A stretch of DNA of 64,000 nucleotides from Sphingomonas yabuuchiae (GCF_001477495.1 NZ_LDTF01000017.1:1-64000), one strand, 5' to 3'. Shown: positions 48,762 to 58,515, numbered from the stretch's first letter. Notes: generated by a model from the sequence alone, not told the origin. Translations and numbers: made by a program.

Positions 48762-51119
48762 TTACTGTCCGACGATCTTGACGAGCGGTTCGACCGACTG
48801 GCCCGTGGGCAGGCGACCGCTGGCGGTCAGGCGGCGGGTGCGATCGTCCCAGCGCAGCGTCGCGCTGCGCCCGCCCGTCTTGCGCCAGGCGTTGGTGGTG
48901 CCGTCGTCGTCATACAGCGTGAAGCTGGCATCGCGGCCCGGATAGACGCGGATGCTCTCCAGGTTTTGCGCGGTCGCGGTGCTGGGCACCGCCACGCCCA
49001 TCGGCACGATCGAACCGGCGCGCACGAACAGCGGGATATGGTCGATCGGGGCGGCCGCCTCGATCCACTGACCGCCGGTGTAACGCTTGTCGGTCCACCA
49101 GTCATACCAGTCGGTGCCTGCGGGCAGATAGACGCGGCGCGTGGTCTGACCCTGTTCGGTGACCGGCGCGACCAGAAAGGCGGGGCCGAACATATATTCG
49201 TCGCCCAGATCCTTCACCGCCGGATCGTTGGGGAAGTCCATGAACAGCGCGCGCATGAAGGGGGCGCCTGTCTGGCTGGTCTGTCGCCCCAGCGCATAGA
49301 GATAGGGCATCAGCGCGTAACGCAGCCGCAGGATGTTCGCCAGGATCGGCTCGGCGGCGGTGCCATAGTCCCACAGCGCGGTGCCCGGCCGCTGGCCATG
49401 GATGCGCAGTGTCGGCGTGAAGGCGTTATACTGGAACCAGCGGACGAACAGTTCCGGATAATCGCGGTACGACGGCGCCATCGCGGTCGCGCCCGCCGGA
49501 TCGACCAGCACCGGATGTTGCGCCTCCGGCCCGTTCGGCCATTGCCAACCGCCCGTGTCGCTCGACCAGTAAGCGATGCCGCTGGCTGTCATGCCGAGCC
49601 CGGCGGGCACCTGACGGCGCAGCGCTTCCCAGTTGGACTGCACGTCGGACGACCAGAAGAGGCAGCCATTGGCCTGGGTGCCCAGATAGGCGGCGCGGCA
49701 CAGGATCAGGTTGCGTTTGTCCGGCCGGTCGCGCGCCGACCCTTCCGCGACGCTGGACGTATGGAGCAGCGGATAGACGTTGCGATACCGGTCGCCCGAG
49801 CCGATCGAGAAGAAATGGCCTTCCGGCACCAGGTCCGGCTCTGTCTCGTCCAGCCAGGCATAGTCGAAGCCCTGGGAGAAGATATTGTCGCGGATCTTGT
49901 CCCAGAACCAGGCGCGCGCCTCTGGATTGGTGCTGTCGATCAGCGCGCCCGCCCGGTCGGAACGGATGGGCAAACCGTCGACCGGGTTGCCATCCTTGTC
50001 CTTCATCAGCCAGCCCTTGGCGGCCAACGTATCGAAATATCGGCTCTCGCGCTCGAAACGCGGCCAGATGCTGATGATGCTCTGCATCCCCATCGACTTG
50101 AGATGCGCATTCAAGCCCGCCGGATCGGGAAAGGCGGTGCGGTCGATGTCGAGCTGCCCCATCCGCGTCCAGTAGAACCAGTCGAGCACCATGATGTCGA
50201 GCGGCAGGCCGCGCTTGCGATATCCGTCAGCGATCTCGGTCAGCTGGCCTTGGGTCTCGTAGCGCGCCTTGCTCTGGATCAGGCCGAAGGCGGCCTTGGG
50301 CGGCAGCGGCGTCGCACCGGTCAGGCGGGCGTAGCCAGCGTACAGCTCGTCGGTGGTCGTGCCCACGATCACGAAAAAGGACACGCGCTCGCCGACGTTC
50401 GAGGCGAATTTCGTCGCGTTCAGCAGGCCGGGCGAGACGGTCGTCGCCGACGGGTTGTCCCACAGAATCGCATAGCCCTTGTCCGTCACCATGAACGGCA
50501 CGCAGACCGACTCGCCGCCGGGGCGGTCATAGTCGTGGCGGCAATCGATGGTCCGCCCGCGCAGGTCGAGCACGCCGTCCTGATACTGGCCCAGCCCATA
50601 ATAATGGGTGTCCGGCGTGTCAGCGAAGCTGGCGCCGACGCGGAAGGTCTTTTCGTCCGAGACGGTGTGCGGCGCCTTTTCCCAGCCGTTCATGCGGGTC
50701 AGCAGCTTGCCGTCCGCCCCTGCGAAGCTGATCGCGACGGGGGGCAGCGAGGGGGCGAAATAGCGCTCCATCTGGCTGGGTGGCTTGGGCCAGGGTTGCG
50801 CGGCGACAGTGACGGTCATCCCCGGCGAGGCGAAGACGTCGCCGCTCGCATCGGTGCGGTGCGACCAGCCGTTCGCGTCGGTCTTGGCAACCAGGCCATA
50901 GCCGGGCTTGGCCTCTGCCTCGGCACGGTCGGTGGCGATGGTGACGCGGACGATGCCGGGGGCATAGGGCTCGACCGAGACGAGCGCGCCGTTACGCTCG
51001 ACGGTCGCAATCGGATCGGCCGACAGGGCCAGCGGGGCGACGCCCGCGAGCAGCGCGGATGCGGCGCAGGCCCACCGCCAACGACCGCCGGACACCGTGG
51101 CGCGCGCTTTGCCCCGCAT
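48762..51119 (-). CDS. GH31 glycosidase, probable alpha-xylosidase/alpha-glucosidase
   Basis: 785 residues from ATG 51119 (MRGKARATVSGGRWRWACAA), preceded by GGGGGG; the signal peptide ends near LALSA. An N-terminal beta-sandwich (about 25-250) is followed by the catalytic barrel. The nucleophile Asp is in DYAWLDETEPDLV and the acid/base Asp in GCLFWSSDVQSNWEALRRQV. Other marks: LGLIQSK-type AFGLIQSKARYETQ, PLDIMVLDWFYW, MQSIISIWPRF and YWSSDTGGW. C-terminal beta-domains close the protein. The sequence around the nucleophile and the Ser-rich SSVAEGSARDR insert resemble periplasmic alpha-xylosidases more than starch enzymes. It would remove alpha-linked xylose or glucose from oligosaccharides imported by the TonB receptors. 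Confidence 0.9.
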   Translation of the reverse strand: MRGKARATVSGGRWRWACAASALLAGVAPLALSADPIATVERNGALVSVEPYAPGIVRVTIATDRAEAEAKPGYGLVAKTDANGWSHRTDASGDVFASPGMTVTVAAQPWPKPPSQMERYFAPSLPPVAISFAGADGKLLTRMNGWEKAPHTVSDEKTFRVGASFADTPDTHYYGLGQYQDGVLDLRGRTIDCRHDYDRPGGESVCVPFMVTDKGYAILWDNPSATTVSPGLLNATKFASNVGERVSFFVIVGTTTDELYAGYARLTGATPLPPKAAFGLIQSKARYETQGQLTEIADGYRKRGLPLDIMVLDWFYWTRMGQLDIDRTAFPDPAGLNAHLKSMGMQSIISIWPRFERESRYFDTLAAKGWLMKDKDGNPVDGLPIRSDRAGALIDSTNPEARAWFWDKIRDNIFSQGFDYAWLDETEPDLVPEGHFFSIGSGDRYRNVYPLLHTSSVAEGSARDRPDKRNLILCRAAYLGTQANGCLFWSSDVQSNWEALRRQVPAGLGMTASGIAYWSSDTGGWQWPNGPEAQHPVLVDPAGATAMAPSYRDYPELFVRWFQYNAFTPTLRIHGQRPGTALWDYGTAAEPILANILRLRYALMPYLYALGRQTSQTGAPFMRALFMDFPNDPAVKDLGDEYMFGPAFLVAPVTEQGQTTRRVYLPAGTDWYDWWTDKRYTGGQWIEAAAPIDHIPLFVRAGSIVPMGVAVPSTATAQNLESIRVYPGRDASFTLYDDDGTTNAWRKTGGRSATLRWDDRTRRLTASGRLPTGQSVEPLVKIVGQ

Positions 51120-51202
51120 GAAACATCCCCCCAATAACGAAAATCATTTGTGTGATCGCTACCCTATCGCTGCTCCATCGGCCGGGGAAGAGGAAATGGA
51201 GG

Positions 51203-53251
51203 TCAGGCGCGGAACGGGTCGCTCACCGTCGCACGGCCAGGCCGGTCCTGTCGTCCGGCCAGTCGCAGGCGGTATCGCGGGTCGCTGGCGCGGGTGAGGG
51301 TCACATCGTACCAGCCGAGATCGGCATCCAGCGACCAATGATGGCGACCGGGCTTGAGCGAGCGGGAAGAAGCCGATGCCTTGCCGGGTTCGAGGCGGAG
51401 GATCGGTAGGTCGTTGAGGCCGGGCGGGACGATCAGGGTCAGGCCGTCGTCGCCGACGCGGTACTGCACGTCTATGATTCCGTCTCCCCCGGCAAAATGG
51501 CGGTGGAAGCCGTTCGGGCCGAGCACCCACAGGTCATGGGCTGCGGGCCAAGCATCCTCCAGCTGCGTGCCCGGCGCCAGCACATAGCGGCGCGGGGCCC
51601 GGTCCAGCGCGTGCCGGTCATAGACATGGAAGACCGCCCCCGCGCCCTCCGCCCGGAAGCGCAGGCGAACGCCCGCTGGATCGACGACACGCTGCACGTC
51701 GAGGCGATAGGGCAGGGGGCGGGCGCGGCGGATACCAGGTTCCTGGGCAGGCGCGCTGGGGGAGGCGGGGGCTTGCGGGCTGACCTGCCCCTTGATCGCG
51801 GCGGCGCGCACTGCCTGCTCGCGCGGATCGGGCAGGCTGGGTGTCGCGGTATCGCTCCCGGCAAAGTCGAATGCGCTGGTCAGGTCGCCGCACACCGCAC
51901 GTCGCCAGGGGGCGATATTGGGTTCGTGAAAGCCGAACCGCGTCTCCAGGAAGCGGATGACGCTGGTATGGTCGAACGTTTCCGAATTGACCCAGCCGCC
52001 CCGGCTCCAGGGCGAGACGACATACATGGGCACGCGCGGACCCAGGCCATAGGGCCGGCCGCGATAGGCGGGCTTGTCGACATCGGCGTCCCCGGTCGAG
52101 GGCACGTCATGATAGGCCCCGGCCAGATCGACGGTCGATCCGCCGAGCATCTTGCCATCGCTCCCGCGCGACGGCGGGGCGGGCGGCGGAACGTGATCGA
52201 AAAAGCCGTCATTCTCGTCGAACATGACGAACAGCGCGGTGCGCGCCCAGACCTTCGGATCGGCGGTCAGCGCGTCGAGCAGCTCGGCGGTATAGGCTGC
52301 GCCCTGCGCCGGGCTTGAAGGATTGGGATGTTCGGACCCGGCGGCGGTGGCGATGACATAGGACACTTGCGGCAGCCGCCCGGCCAGCACATCGGCCTTC
52401 AGCACGTCCAGCCCGCGCGTGGTGAGCGCCCGGTCCTTCAATTCGGAATCGCCGCGCCCATGATACGCCTCGCGATAGGCGTGAAAGCCGACCAGCGGGT
52501 TGTCTGTGAAATTGTCTGCCATGTCCTGATAGATGCGCCAGTCGATCCCCGCCGCCTGCATCCGCTCGGGCACGGTGGTCCAGCGGTACGGATCGGCCGC
52601 GCCGCCATTCTCGGCAAAGCTGTCATGCGAATTGCCGATCGCCGGGCCGCCTGCCCGGCCCGAAGGATCGTTGGTTCCGGTCCACAGGAACAGCCGGTTG
52701 GTGTTGGTCCCCGTCTGGACCGCGCAGTGATAGGCGTCGCAGATCGTGAAGGACTCGGCCAATGCGAACTGGAAGGGCAGGTCGGTGCGGGCATAATGGC
52801 CCATGGCGCGCTGGTGCTTCACCTCGGGCCAGTGCGCCATGCGGCCTTCGTCCCAGGCGGCCTGCGCATCGGGCCAGGTATGCGGCGTGCCCTCCATCCG
52901 CATCAGGGCGAATTGCCTGTCGGTGTCGAGGTGGAAGGGGGAGACGAGGCGTGGCCCGCCCTCGGCCTGGCGGTCCAGCTGTTGCCAGACGGTGCGGGGC
53001 GCTCCGTCCGACGATGCGACCGGAATAGGGAAGCGGTCGCCGAACCCACGCACGCCGCGCATCGTACCGAAATAATGATCGAAGCCGCGATTCTCCTGCA
53101 TCAGGATGACGACATGCTCGACATCGCGGATGGTGCCGGTCCGCCGGTCGGGCGCGATGGCGGCGGCGCGGGCGATGGCCGGGGGCAGCGCGGCGGCACC
53201 GGCCAGAGCGGCAGCGGTGGAAAGGAGGGAGCGGCGGGAGACGGTGACCAT
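51203..53251 (-). CDS. plcN: phosphatidylcholine-type phospholipase C
   Basis: 682 residues from ATG 53251; VSRRSLLSTAAALAGAAALP is a Tat signal (RR), so it is exported folded. The phosphoesterase domain (about 40-430) has the family motif EHVVILMQENRGFDHYFGTM, then TGTNTNRLFLWTGTND, FVMFDENDGFFDHV and PRVPMYVVSPWSRGGWVNSE, which bind metals and the phosphodiester. Two C-terminal DUF756 beta-domains follow (about 480-570 and 590-680; e.g. VFHVYDRHALDRAPRRYVLA). This is the full layout of PlcN/PlcH-type enzymes that release diacylglycerol from phospholipids. The symbol follows that resemblance only. A GC-rich palindrome (53293-53440) lies just upstream. Confidence 0.88.
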   Translation of the reverse strand: MVTVSRRSLLSTAAALAGAAALPPAIARAAAIAPDRRTGTIRDVEHVVILMQENRGFDHYFGTMRGVRGFGDRFPIPVASSDGAPRTVWQQLDRQAEGGPRLVSPFHLDTDRQFALMRMEGTPHTWPDAQAAWDEGRMAHWPEVKHQRAMGHYARTDLPFQFALAESFTICDAYHCAVQTGTNTNRLFLWTGTNDPSGRAGGPAIGNSHDSFAENGGAADPYRWTTVPERMQAAGIDWRIYQDMADNFTDNPLVGFHAYREAYHGRGDSELKDRALTTRGLDVLKADVLAGRLPQVSYVIATAAGSEHPNPSSPAQGAAYTAELLDALTADPKVWARTALFVMFDENDGFFDHVPPPAPPSRGSDGKMLGGSTVDLAGAYHDVPSTGDADVDKPAYRGRPYGLGPRVPMYVVSPWSRGGWVNSETFDHTSVIRFLETRFGFHEPNIAPWRRAVCGDLTSAFDFAGSDTATPSLPDPREQAVRAAAIKGQVSPQAPASPSAPAQEPGIRRARPLPYRLDVQRVVDPAGVRLRFRAEGAGAVFHVYDRHALDRAPRRYVLAPGTQLEDAWPAAHDLWVLGPNGFHRHFAGGDGIIDVQYRVGDDGLTLIVPPGLNDLPILRLEPGKASASSRSLKPGRHHWSLDADLGWYDVTLTRASDPRYRLRLAGRQDRPGRATVSDPFRA

Positions 53252-53292
53252 GTCCCGCCATGACCGAGATCGTTGACGTTTTGGTGACGTCA

Positions 53293-53440
53293 TTCATTTC
53301 CTCCCCTGGAAGGGGAGGTGGCAGGGCGAAGCCCTGACGGAGGGGTGTCCCGCTCGGTGAGGTTCGACTAACCTCGCAACCGGGGACACCCCTCCGACGC
53401 GCTACGCGCGCCACCTCCCCTTCCAGGGGAGGAATGAACG
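53293..53440. repeat. large GC-rich palindromic repeat
   Basis: Outer arms TTCATTTCCTCCCCTGGAAG (continuing GGGAGGTGGC) and GCCACCTCCCCTTCCAGGGG (continuing AGGAATGAACG) are almost perfectly complementary. An inner pair, GGAGGGGTGTCCC and GGGACACCCCTCC, continues the stem. The whole 148 bases can fold into one long hairpin upstream of the phospholipase gene. Confidence 0.8.
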
Positions 53441-53565
53441 GCCACTATATGCCGTCTATATGCGAAACCGGGGGATCGCCCTCGAATTGCTACGCCCCTC
53501 GGGCCTAATTGCTCGGCCCTGGAGGTCGCCCCACTCATCCCGGCGGCCTGTCCATAGGGGCATAT

Positions 53566-54417
53566 ATGAAGACCATCACCTTTTGCGCCGCCACGGCGCT
53601 GTTCGTGCTTCCGGCCGCCGCATCGGCGCAGGCCGCCGAGACCGCGCCGCCGCCGCCCGTGACCGTCAGCGGCTCGGCTGCGATCGTCTCCGACTATCGC
53701 CTGCGCGGCATTTCGCAATCGGACGAACATATGGCGGTGCAGGCCGGGATCACGGCGACCCATCAGAGCGGCGTCTATGTCGGCACCTGGGCGTCGAACC
53801 TGGCGGGGTGGGGAACCTTCGGCGGCGCGAACATGGAGCTGGACCTGATCGGCGGCTACAAGACCAAGATCAGCCCGACCGGTACGCTGGATGTCGGCCT
53901 GACCTGGTACATGTATCCGGGCGGCGCGAACAAGACCGACTATGCCGAGCCCTTCGCCAAGCTGTCGGGCACGACCGGCCCGGTTTCGCTGACCGCCGGT
54001 ATCGCCTATGCGCCCAAGCAGCAGGCGATCGGCAAGTGGTATAACAACGGTGCCAGTGCGGCGGCGGGCGTCTATGACCGTCCCGGCGCCAAGAGTGACA
54101 ATCTCTATGTTTGGGGCGACGGCGCGGCGGCGATCACCGGCACGCCGTTCACCGCCAAGGCGCATATCGGCCATAGCTGGGGCATGGACGGCCTCGGCCC
54201 CAACGCCACCGCGCCGACGCCGACCGGCGACTATTGGGACTGGTCGCTGGGCGCGGACACGACCTGGCACAATCTGACGCTGGGTCTGTCCTGGGTCGAC
54301 ACCAACATTTCCGACCGCAAGGCCGCCTATCTGCGGCCGAGCTTCAGCAAGGGGCAGGACGGCAGCGGCAACATCGCGGGCAGCACCTTCCTCGTCTCGC
54401 TCACCGCCGGTTTCTGA
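53566..54417 (+). CDS. TorF-family putative porin
   Basis: 283 residues from ATG 53566 (MKTITFCAATALFVLPAAAS), AGGGG upstream. Signal peptide ends at ASAQA. The first strand has the family hallmark VTVSGSAAIVSDYRLRGISQ followed by SDEHMAVQAG; beta-strands alternate throughout (DLIGGYKTKISPTGTLDVGL; WDWSLGADTTWHNLTLGLSW) and the protein ends in a terminal Phe (VSLTAGF). Outer-membrane porin, 12 bp before the small peptide and kdpF, and probably transcribed with them; such a porin in front of kdp is often seen in sphingomonads and would ease potassium entry. Confidence 0.82.
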   Translation: MKTITFCAATALFVLPAAASAQAAETAPPPPVTVSGSAAIVSDYRLRGISQSDEHMAVQAGITATHQSGVYVGTWASNLAGWGTFGGANMELDLIGGYKTKISPTGTLDVGLTWYMYPGGANKTDYAEPFAKLSGTTGPVSLTAGIAYAPKQQAIGKWYNNGASAAAGVYDRPGAKSDNLYVWGDGAAAITGTPFTAKAHIGHSWGMDGLGPNATAPTPTGDYWDWSLGADTTWHNLTLGLSWVDTNISDRKAAYLRPSFSKGQDGSGNIAGSTFLVSLTAGF

Positions 54418-54429
54418 GGAGCATCGCAC

Positions 54430-54513
54430 ATGGACGATCTGATCTGGCTGTCGGTCATGGCGGGCCTGGTGGCGGCGACGCTAGCCTATGCCCGCCTGTG
54501 CGACCATGCGTGA
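54430..54513 (+). CDS. 27-residue membrane peptide upstream of kdpF
   Basis: MDDLIWLSVMAGLVAATLAY followed by ARLCDHA: one membrane helix with an acidic start and short polar end, the same size and style as KdpF, which follows 13 bases later. A Shine-Dalgarno GAGGAG lies 8-10 bases before the ATG. Too small for automatic calling. It may be a second KdpF-like stabiliser or a regulatory peptide of the Kdp complex. Support: RBS, membrane helix, position; the function is inferred. Confidence 0.6.
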   Translation: MDDLIWLSVMAGLVAATLAYARLCDHA

Positions 54514-54526
54514 GGAGGGCTGAGCC

Positions 54527-54616
54527 ATGACCCTCGACCTGTGGCTGGCGGCGCTGACCGCGCTCGGCCTTCTCGTCTATCTGGTGGCGGTGCTGATCCG
54601 CCCCGAACGCTTCTGA
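54527..54616 (+). CDS. kdpF: KdpF, small stabilising subunit
   Basis: 29 residues, [20 protein letters not shown] and the ending AVLIRPERF, the expected length and the usual LLxPERF-type terminus of KdpF. Single membrane helix that stabilises the KdpFABC potassium pump. It lies 13 bases before kdpA, with an AAGGAGG at 54615 serving kdpA. The ATG follows an AGGAGGG ribosome-binding site inside and after the upstream peptide's stop. Confidence 0.88.
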   Translation: MTLDLWLAALTALGLLVYLVAVLIRPERF

Positions 54617-54629
54617 AGGAGGCGGCATC

Positions 54630-56333
54630 ATGACGCTTCAAGGATGGGCCCTGATATTGGGCTTCGTCGCGATCCTGCTCGTGCTGACCAAGCCGGTCGG
54701 CGCGTGGCTGTTCGCGCTGTACGAGGGGCGGCGCACGCCTCTGCATGTCGTTCTCGGCCCCGTCGAGCGCGGCTTCTACAAGCTGTCGGGCATCGACCCG
54801 GAGGCGCAGCAGGGATGGCGGCGCTATGCGCTGCACATGCTGATCTTCAACGTCGCGTTGATGGTCCTGACCTATGTCGTTCTGCGCGTGCAATATTACC
54901 TGCCGGGCAATCCGCAGGGGCTGGCTGGGCTGACCCCGCATCTGGCGTTCAACACCGCGATCAGCTTCACCACCAACACCAACTGGCAAAGCTATGGCGG
55001 CGAGTCGACCATGTCGAACCTGTCGCAGATGCTCGGCCTGACCATCCACAATTTCCTGTCGGCGGCGACCGGCATCGCGCTGGCCTTTGCGCTGTTCCGC
55101 GGCTTTGCGGGGCGCGAGACGAAGAATCTCGGCAATTTCTGGGCCGATGTGACGCGCATCACCCTGTACCTGCTGCTGCCGCTCTGCGTCGTCTACACCG
55201 TGTTCCTGATCGCCAGCGGCGTGCCGCAGACCATGGCTGGCGTCGTCAATGTCGACACGCTGGAGGGCGTGCGCCAGTCGATCCTGCTCGGCCCGGTGGC
55301 GAGCCAGGAAGCGATCAAGATGCTCGGCACCAATGGCGGCGGCTTCTTCAACGCCAATAGCGCGCATCCGTTCGAGAACCCGACCGCGCTAACCAACTTC
55401 GTCCAGATGCTGTCGATCTTCGTCATCGGCTTCGGCCTGACCTGGTGCTTCGGCAAGGCGGTCGGCAATACGCGGCAGGGCTGGGCGATCCTGTCGGCGA
55501 TGATCCTGCTGTTCCTGGGCGGCGTGGCCGTCTGCTACTGGGCGGAAGCGGCAGGCAACCCCGTGCTGCACCAGCTGGGCGTTGCAGGCGGCAATATGGA
55601 GGGCAAGGAGGTCCGCTTCGGCGTCGCCGCGTCCGCCCTGTTCGCGGCCGTCACCACGGCGGCGTCGTGCGGCGCGGTCAACGCGATGCACGACAGCTTC
55701 ACCGCGCTCGGCGGCATGATCCCGCTGTTCAACATGCAGCTGGGCGAGGTCGTCATCGGCGGCGTCGGCGCGGGCATCTACGGCTTCCTGCTGTTCGCCA
55801 TCCTGGCCGTGTTCGTCGCAGGGCTCATGGTCGGCCGCACGCCCGAATATGTCGGCAAGAAGATCGAAAGCCGCGAGGTGAAGCTCGCCGTCCTCGCCAT
55901 CGCCGTCCTGCCGCTGTTCATCCTGGGCCTGACCGCGCTGTCCTGCGTGACGGGGCAGGGGCTGGCCGGGCCGCTCAACAAGGGGCCGCATGGTTTCGGC
56001 GAGATCCTATACGCCTTCAGCAGCGCGGTGGCGAACAACGGCTCGGCCTTTGGCGGCCTGACCGCCGCGACCCCCTGGTATGACGGTCTGCTGGGCGTCG
56101 CCATGTGGGTGGGCCGCTTCTTCATCATCGTGCCGATGCTCGCCATTGCCGGAAGCCTCGCCGCGAAGAAGCATGTCCCGGCCTCCGCCGGCTCCTTCCC
56201 GACCACGGGTGTGCTGTGGATCGGTCTGCTCGTCGGTATCGTGCTGGTGCTGGGCGGCCTGACCTTCCTGCCGAGCCTCGCCCTTGGTCCCATCGCCGAT
56301 CATCTCGCGATGATCCGCGGTCAACTCTTCTGA
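54630..56333 (+). CDS. kdpA: KdpA, potassium-binding channel-like subunit
   Basis: 567 residues, ten membrane helices. The selectivity-filter loops are intact: [48 protein letters not shown] and [12 protein letters not shown]. It selects K+ at micromolar levels and passes it to KdpB. Usual length for the family. Good Shine-Dalgarno (AAGGAGG) 7 bases before the ATG. Second of kdpFABC and most highly conserved gene of the right end. Confidence 0.97.
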   Translation: MTLQGWALILGFVAILLVLTKPVGAWLFALYEGRRTPLHVVLGPVERGFYKLSGIDPEAQQGWRRYALHMLIFNVALMVLTYVVLRVQYYLPGNPQGLAGLTPHLAFNTAISFTTNTNWQSYGGESTMSNLSQMLGLTIHNFLSAATGIALAFALFRGFAGRETKNLGNFWADVTRITLYLLLPLCVVYTVFLIASGVPQTMAGVVNVDTLEGVRQSILLGPVASQEAIKMLGTNGGGFFNANSAHPFENPTALTNFVQMLSIFVIGFGLTWCFGKAVGNTRQGWAILSAMILLFLGGVAVCYWAEAAGNPVLHQLGVAGGNMEGKEVRFGVAASALFAAVTTAASCGAVNAMHDSFTALGGMIPLFNMQLGEVVIGGVGAGIYGFLLFAILAVFVAGLMVGRTPEYVGKKIESREVKLAVLAIAVLPLFILGLTALSCVTGQGLAGPLNKGPHGFGEILYAFSSAVANNGSAFGGLTAATPWYDGLLGVAMWVGRFFIIVPMLAIAGSLAAKKHVPASAGSFPTTGVLWIGLLVGIVLVLGGLTFLPSLALGPIADHLAMIRGQLF

Positions 56334-56348
56334 TCGGGAGCGCCATTC

Positions 56349-58385
56349 ATGGCCAATTCCCCTACCAAGAGCCTGTTCACCGCCGAGCTGGTGCTCCCGG
56401 CGATCAAGGCCTCGTTCGTCAAACTCAATCCCCGCGAGTTGATCCGCAATCCGGTGATGTTCGTGACCGCGGTGGTCGCCGCGCTCCTGACCGTCCTGCT
56501 CGTCGTCGGGCATGACGGGCTGACCACCGGCTTCAAGCTGCAACTGGTCGTCTGGCTGTGGCTGACCGTGCTGTTCGGCACTTTTGCAGAGGCGCTGGCC
56601 GAAGGGCGCGGCAAGGCCCAGGCGGCAAGTTTGCGCGCCGCCAAGGCCGAACTCACTGCCAAGCGGATCAAGGGCGCTGGCCATGAGTGGGAGAATGTCC
56701 CCGCCAGCGCGCTGAAGATCGGCGACGTGGTGCTGGTCGAAACTGGCGACCTGATCCCCTCGGACGGCGAAGTCGTCGCCGGTGTGGCCTCGGTCAACGA
56801 AGCCGCGATCACCGGCGAGAGCGCGCCGGTCATCCGTGAGGCGGGCGGCGACCGTTCGGCGGTGACGGCGGGCACCCGCGTCATCTCCGACGAAATCCGC
56901 GTCAAGGTGACGGTCAATCCGGGCCAGGGTTTCCTTGATCGCATGATCGCGCTGGTCGAGGGGGCCGAGCGTCAGAAGACCCCGAACGAGGTGGCGCTGA
57001 CCATCCTGCTCGTCGGCCTGACCATCATCTTCCTGATCGCGGTCGGCACCATTCCGGGCTTCGCGTCCTTCGCGGGCGGCAGCATCCCGGTGGCGATCCT
57101 GGCGGCGCTGCTCATCACCCTGATCCCGACGACCATCGCGGCGTTGCTGTCGGCGATCGGTATCGCGGGCATGGACCGTCTGGTCCGCTTCAACGTGCTC
57201 GCCAAGTCGGGCCGTGCGGTGGAAGCAGCGGGTGACGTTGACGTGCTGCTGCTCGACAAGACGGGCACCATCACCATCGGCGACCGTCAGGCGAGCGAGT
57301 TCCGCGCCGTCGGCGGCTCGGACGTCGATGCGCTGGCCGAGGCGGCGCTGATGGCGAGTCTCGCCGACGAGACGCCCGAGGGCCGCTCGATCGTCGTTCT
57401 GGCGCGCGAGCAGTTCAAGGTGTCGATCGCCAGCCTGCCCGCGGATGCCGAGATCATTCCCTTCACCGCCCAGACGCGTATCTCGGGCGTCAGGATCGGC
57501 GACAGGCTGATTCAGAAGGGCGCGGTCGACTCGATCCTACGCGCCCATCCGGGCGTGGGTGAGACGGCGGCGGCCACCCAGCTGCGCCGCATCACCGACG
57601 AGATCGCCCGCGCGGGTGGCACGCCGCTGGCGGTGGCGGAGAATGGCCGATTGCTCGGCGCGATCTTCCTGAAGGACGTGGTCAAGGCGGGCATCCGCGA
57701 GCGCTTCGGCGAGCTGCGCCGCATGGGCATCCGCACCGTGATGATCACCGGCGACAATCCCCTGACCGCCGCCGCGATCGCCGCCGAGGCGGGCGTGGAC
57801 GACTTCCTCGCCCAGGCGACGCCGGAGGACAAGCTGGCGCTGATCCGTCAGGAACAGCAGGGCGGCAAGCTGGTCGCGATGTGCGGCGACGGCACCAACG
57901 ATGCGCCGGCGCTCGCGCAGGCGGATGTCGGCGTCGCGATGAATACCGGCACCCAGGCCGCGCGCGAGGCGGGCAACATGGTCGATCTGGACAGCGATCC
58001 GACCAAGCTGATCGAGGTCGTCGGCCTCGGCAAGCAGTTGCTGATGACGCGCGGGGCGCTGACGACCTTCTCGGTCGCCAATGACGTGGCGAAGTATTTC
58101 GCGATCATCCCGGCGATGTTCGTGGCGCTCTATCCCGGCCTCGGCGTGCTGAACGTCATGGGTCTGGCGACGCCGCAATCGGCGATCCTGAGCGCGATCA
58201 TCTTCAACGCGCTGATCATCCCGCTGCTCGTGCCGCTGGCGCTGAAGGGCGTCGCCTACAAGCCGATGGGGGCGGGGCCGCTGCTGGCCCGCAACCTCGC
58301 CGTCTATGGTCTGGGCGGTCTGATCGCGCCGTTCGTCGGCATCAAGATCATCGACCTTGTGGTCGGTGGCCTCGGCCTCGCGTGA
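56349..58385 (+). CDS. kdpB: KdpB, P-type ATPase subunit
   Basis: 678 residues. P-type ATPase marks: TGES in the actuator domain, phosphorylation site DKTGTIT (Asp about 303), [10 protein letters not shown] and [15 protein letters not shown] in the P-domain; membrane helix [19 protein letters not shown] with the conserved Pro. It hydrolyses ATP to drive K+ uptake with KdpA. It starts 16 bases after kdpA. The GC-rich palindrome 58399-58498 follows its stop, so kdpC is more loosely spaced than the other kdp genes. Confidence 0.97.
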   Translation: MANSPTKSLFTAELVLPAIKASFVKLNPRELIRNPVMFVTAVVAALLTVLLVVGHDGLTTGFKLQLVVWLWLTVLFGTFAEALAEGRGKAQAASLRAAKAELTAKRIKGAGHEWENVPASALKIGDVVLVETGDLIPSDGEVVAGVASVNEAAITGESAPVIREAGGDRSAVTAGTRVISDEIRVKVTVNPGQGFLDRMIALVEGAERQKTPNEVALTILLVGLTIIFLIAVGTIPGFASFAGGSIPVAILAALLITLIPTTIAALLSAIGIAGMDRLVRFNVLAKSGRAVEAAGDVDVLLLDKTGTITIGDRQASEFRAVGGSDVDALAEAALMASLADETPEGRSIVVLAREQFKVSIASLPADAEIIPFTAQTRISGVRIGDRLIQKGAVDSILRAHPGVGETAAATQLRRITDEIARAGGTPLAVAENGRLLGAIFLKDVVKAGIRERFGELRRMGIRTVMITGDNPLTAAAIAAEAGVDDFLAQATPEDKLALIRQEQQGGKLVAMCGDGTNDAPALAQADVGVAMNTGTQAAREAGNMVDLDSDPTKLIEVVGLGKQLLMTRGALTTFSVANDVAKYFAIIPAMFVALYPGLGVLNVMGLATPQSAILSAIIFNALIIPLLVPLALKGVAYKPMGAGPLLARNLAVYGLGGLIAPFVGIKIIDLVVGGLGLA

Positions 58386-58398
58386 GTTGAGGATAGCT

Positions 58399-58498
58399 GC
58401 CCCTCCCCTTCAGGGGAGGGGTTGGGGTGGGGCCTCTCCCCAAGCGTTTCGTTCGCGGCGGCGCCCCACCCCCCACCCCTCCCCTGAAGGGGAGGGGC
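58399..58498. repeat. GC-rich palindrome between kdpB and kdpC
   Basis: GCCCCTCCCCTTCAGGGGAG (continuing GGGTTGGGGTGGGGC, 58399-58433) and its near-exact reverse complement at 58463-58498 form arms of about 35 bases with one or two gaps. Each arm is itself nearly palindromic (CCCCTCCCCTTCAGGGGAGG). The stem-loop sits inside an operon, 18 bases before kdpC. Confidence 0.85.
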
Positions 58499-58515
58499 TT
58501 GAGGAAGGAAATATC

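Noticed and set aside
47841..51137. 1,098-residue plus-strand open frame
   Set aside because: Antisense to the GH31 and small secreted-protein genes, which have signal peptides and catalytic motifs. The product is Arg/Gly/His-rich with no domain; high GC leaves long frames open.
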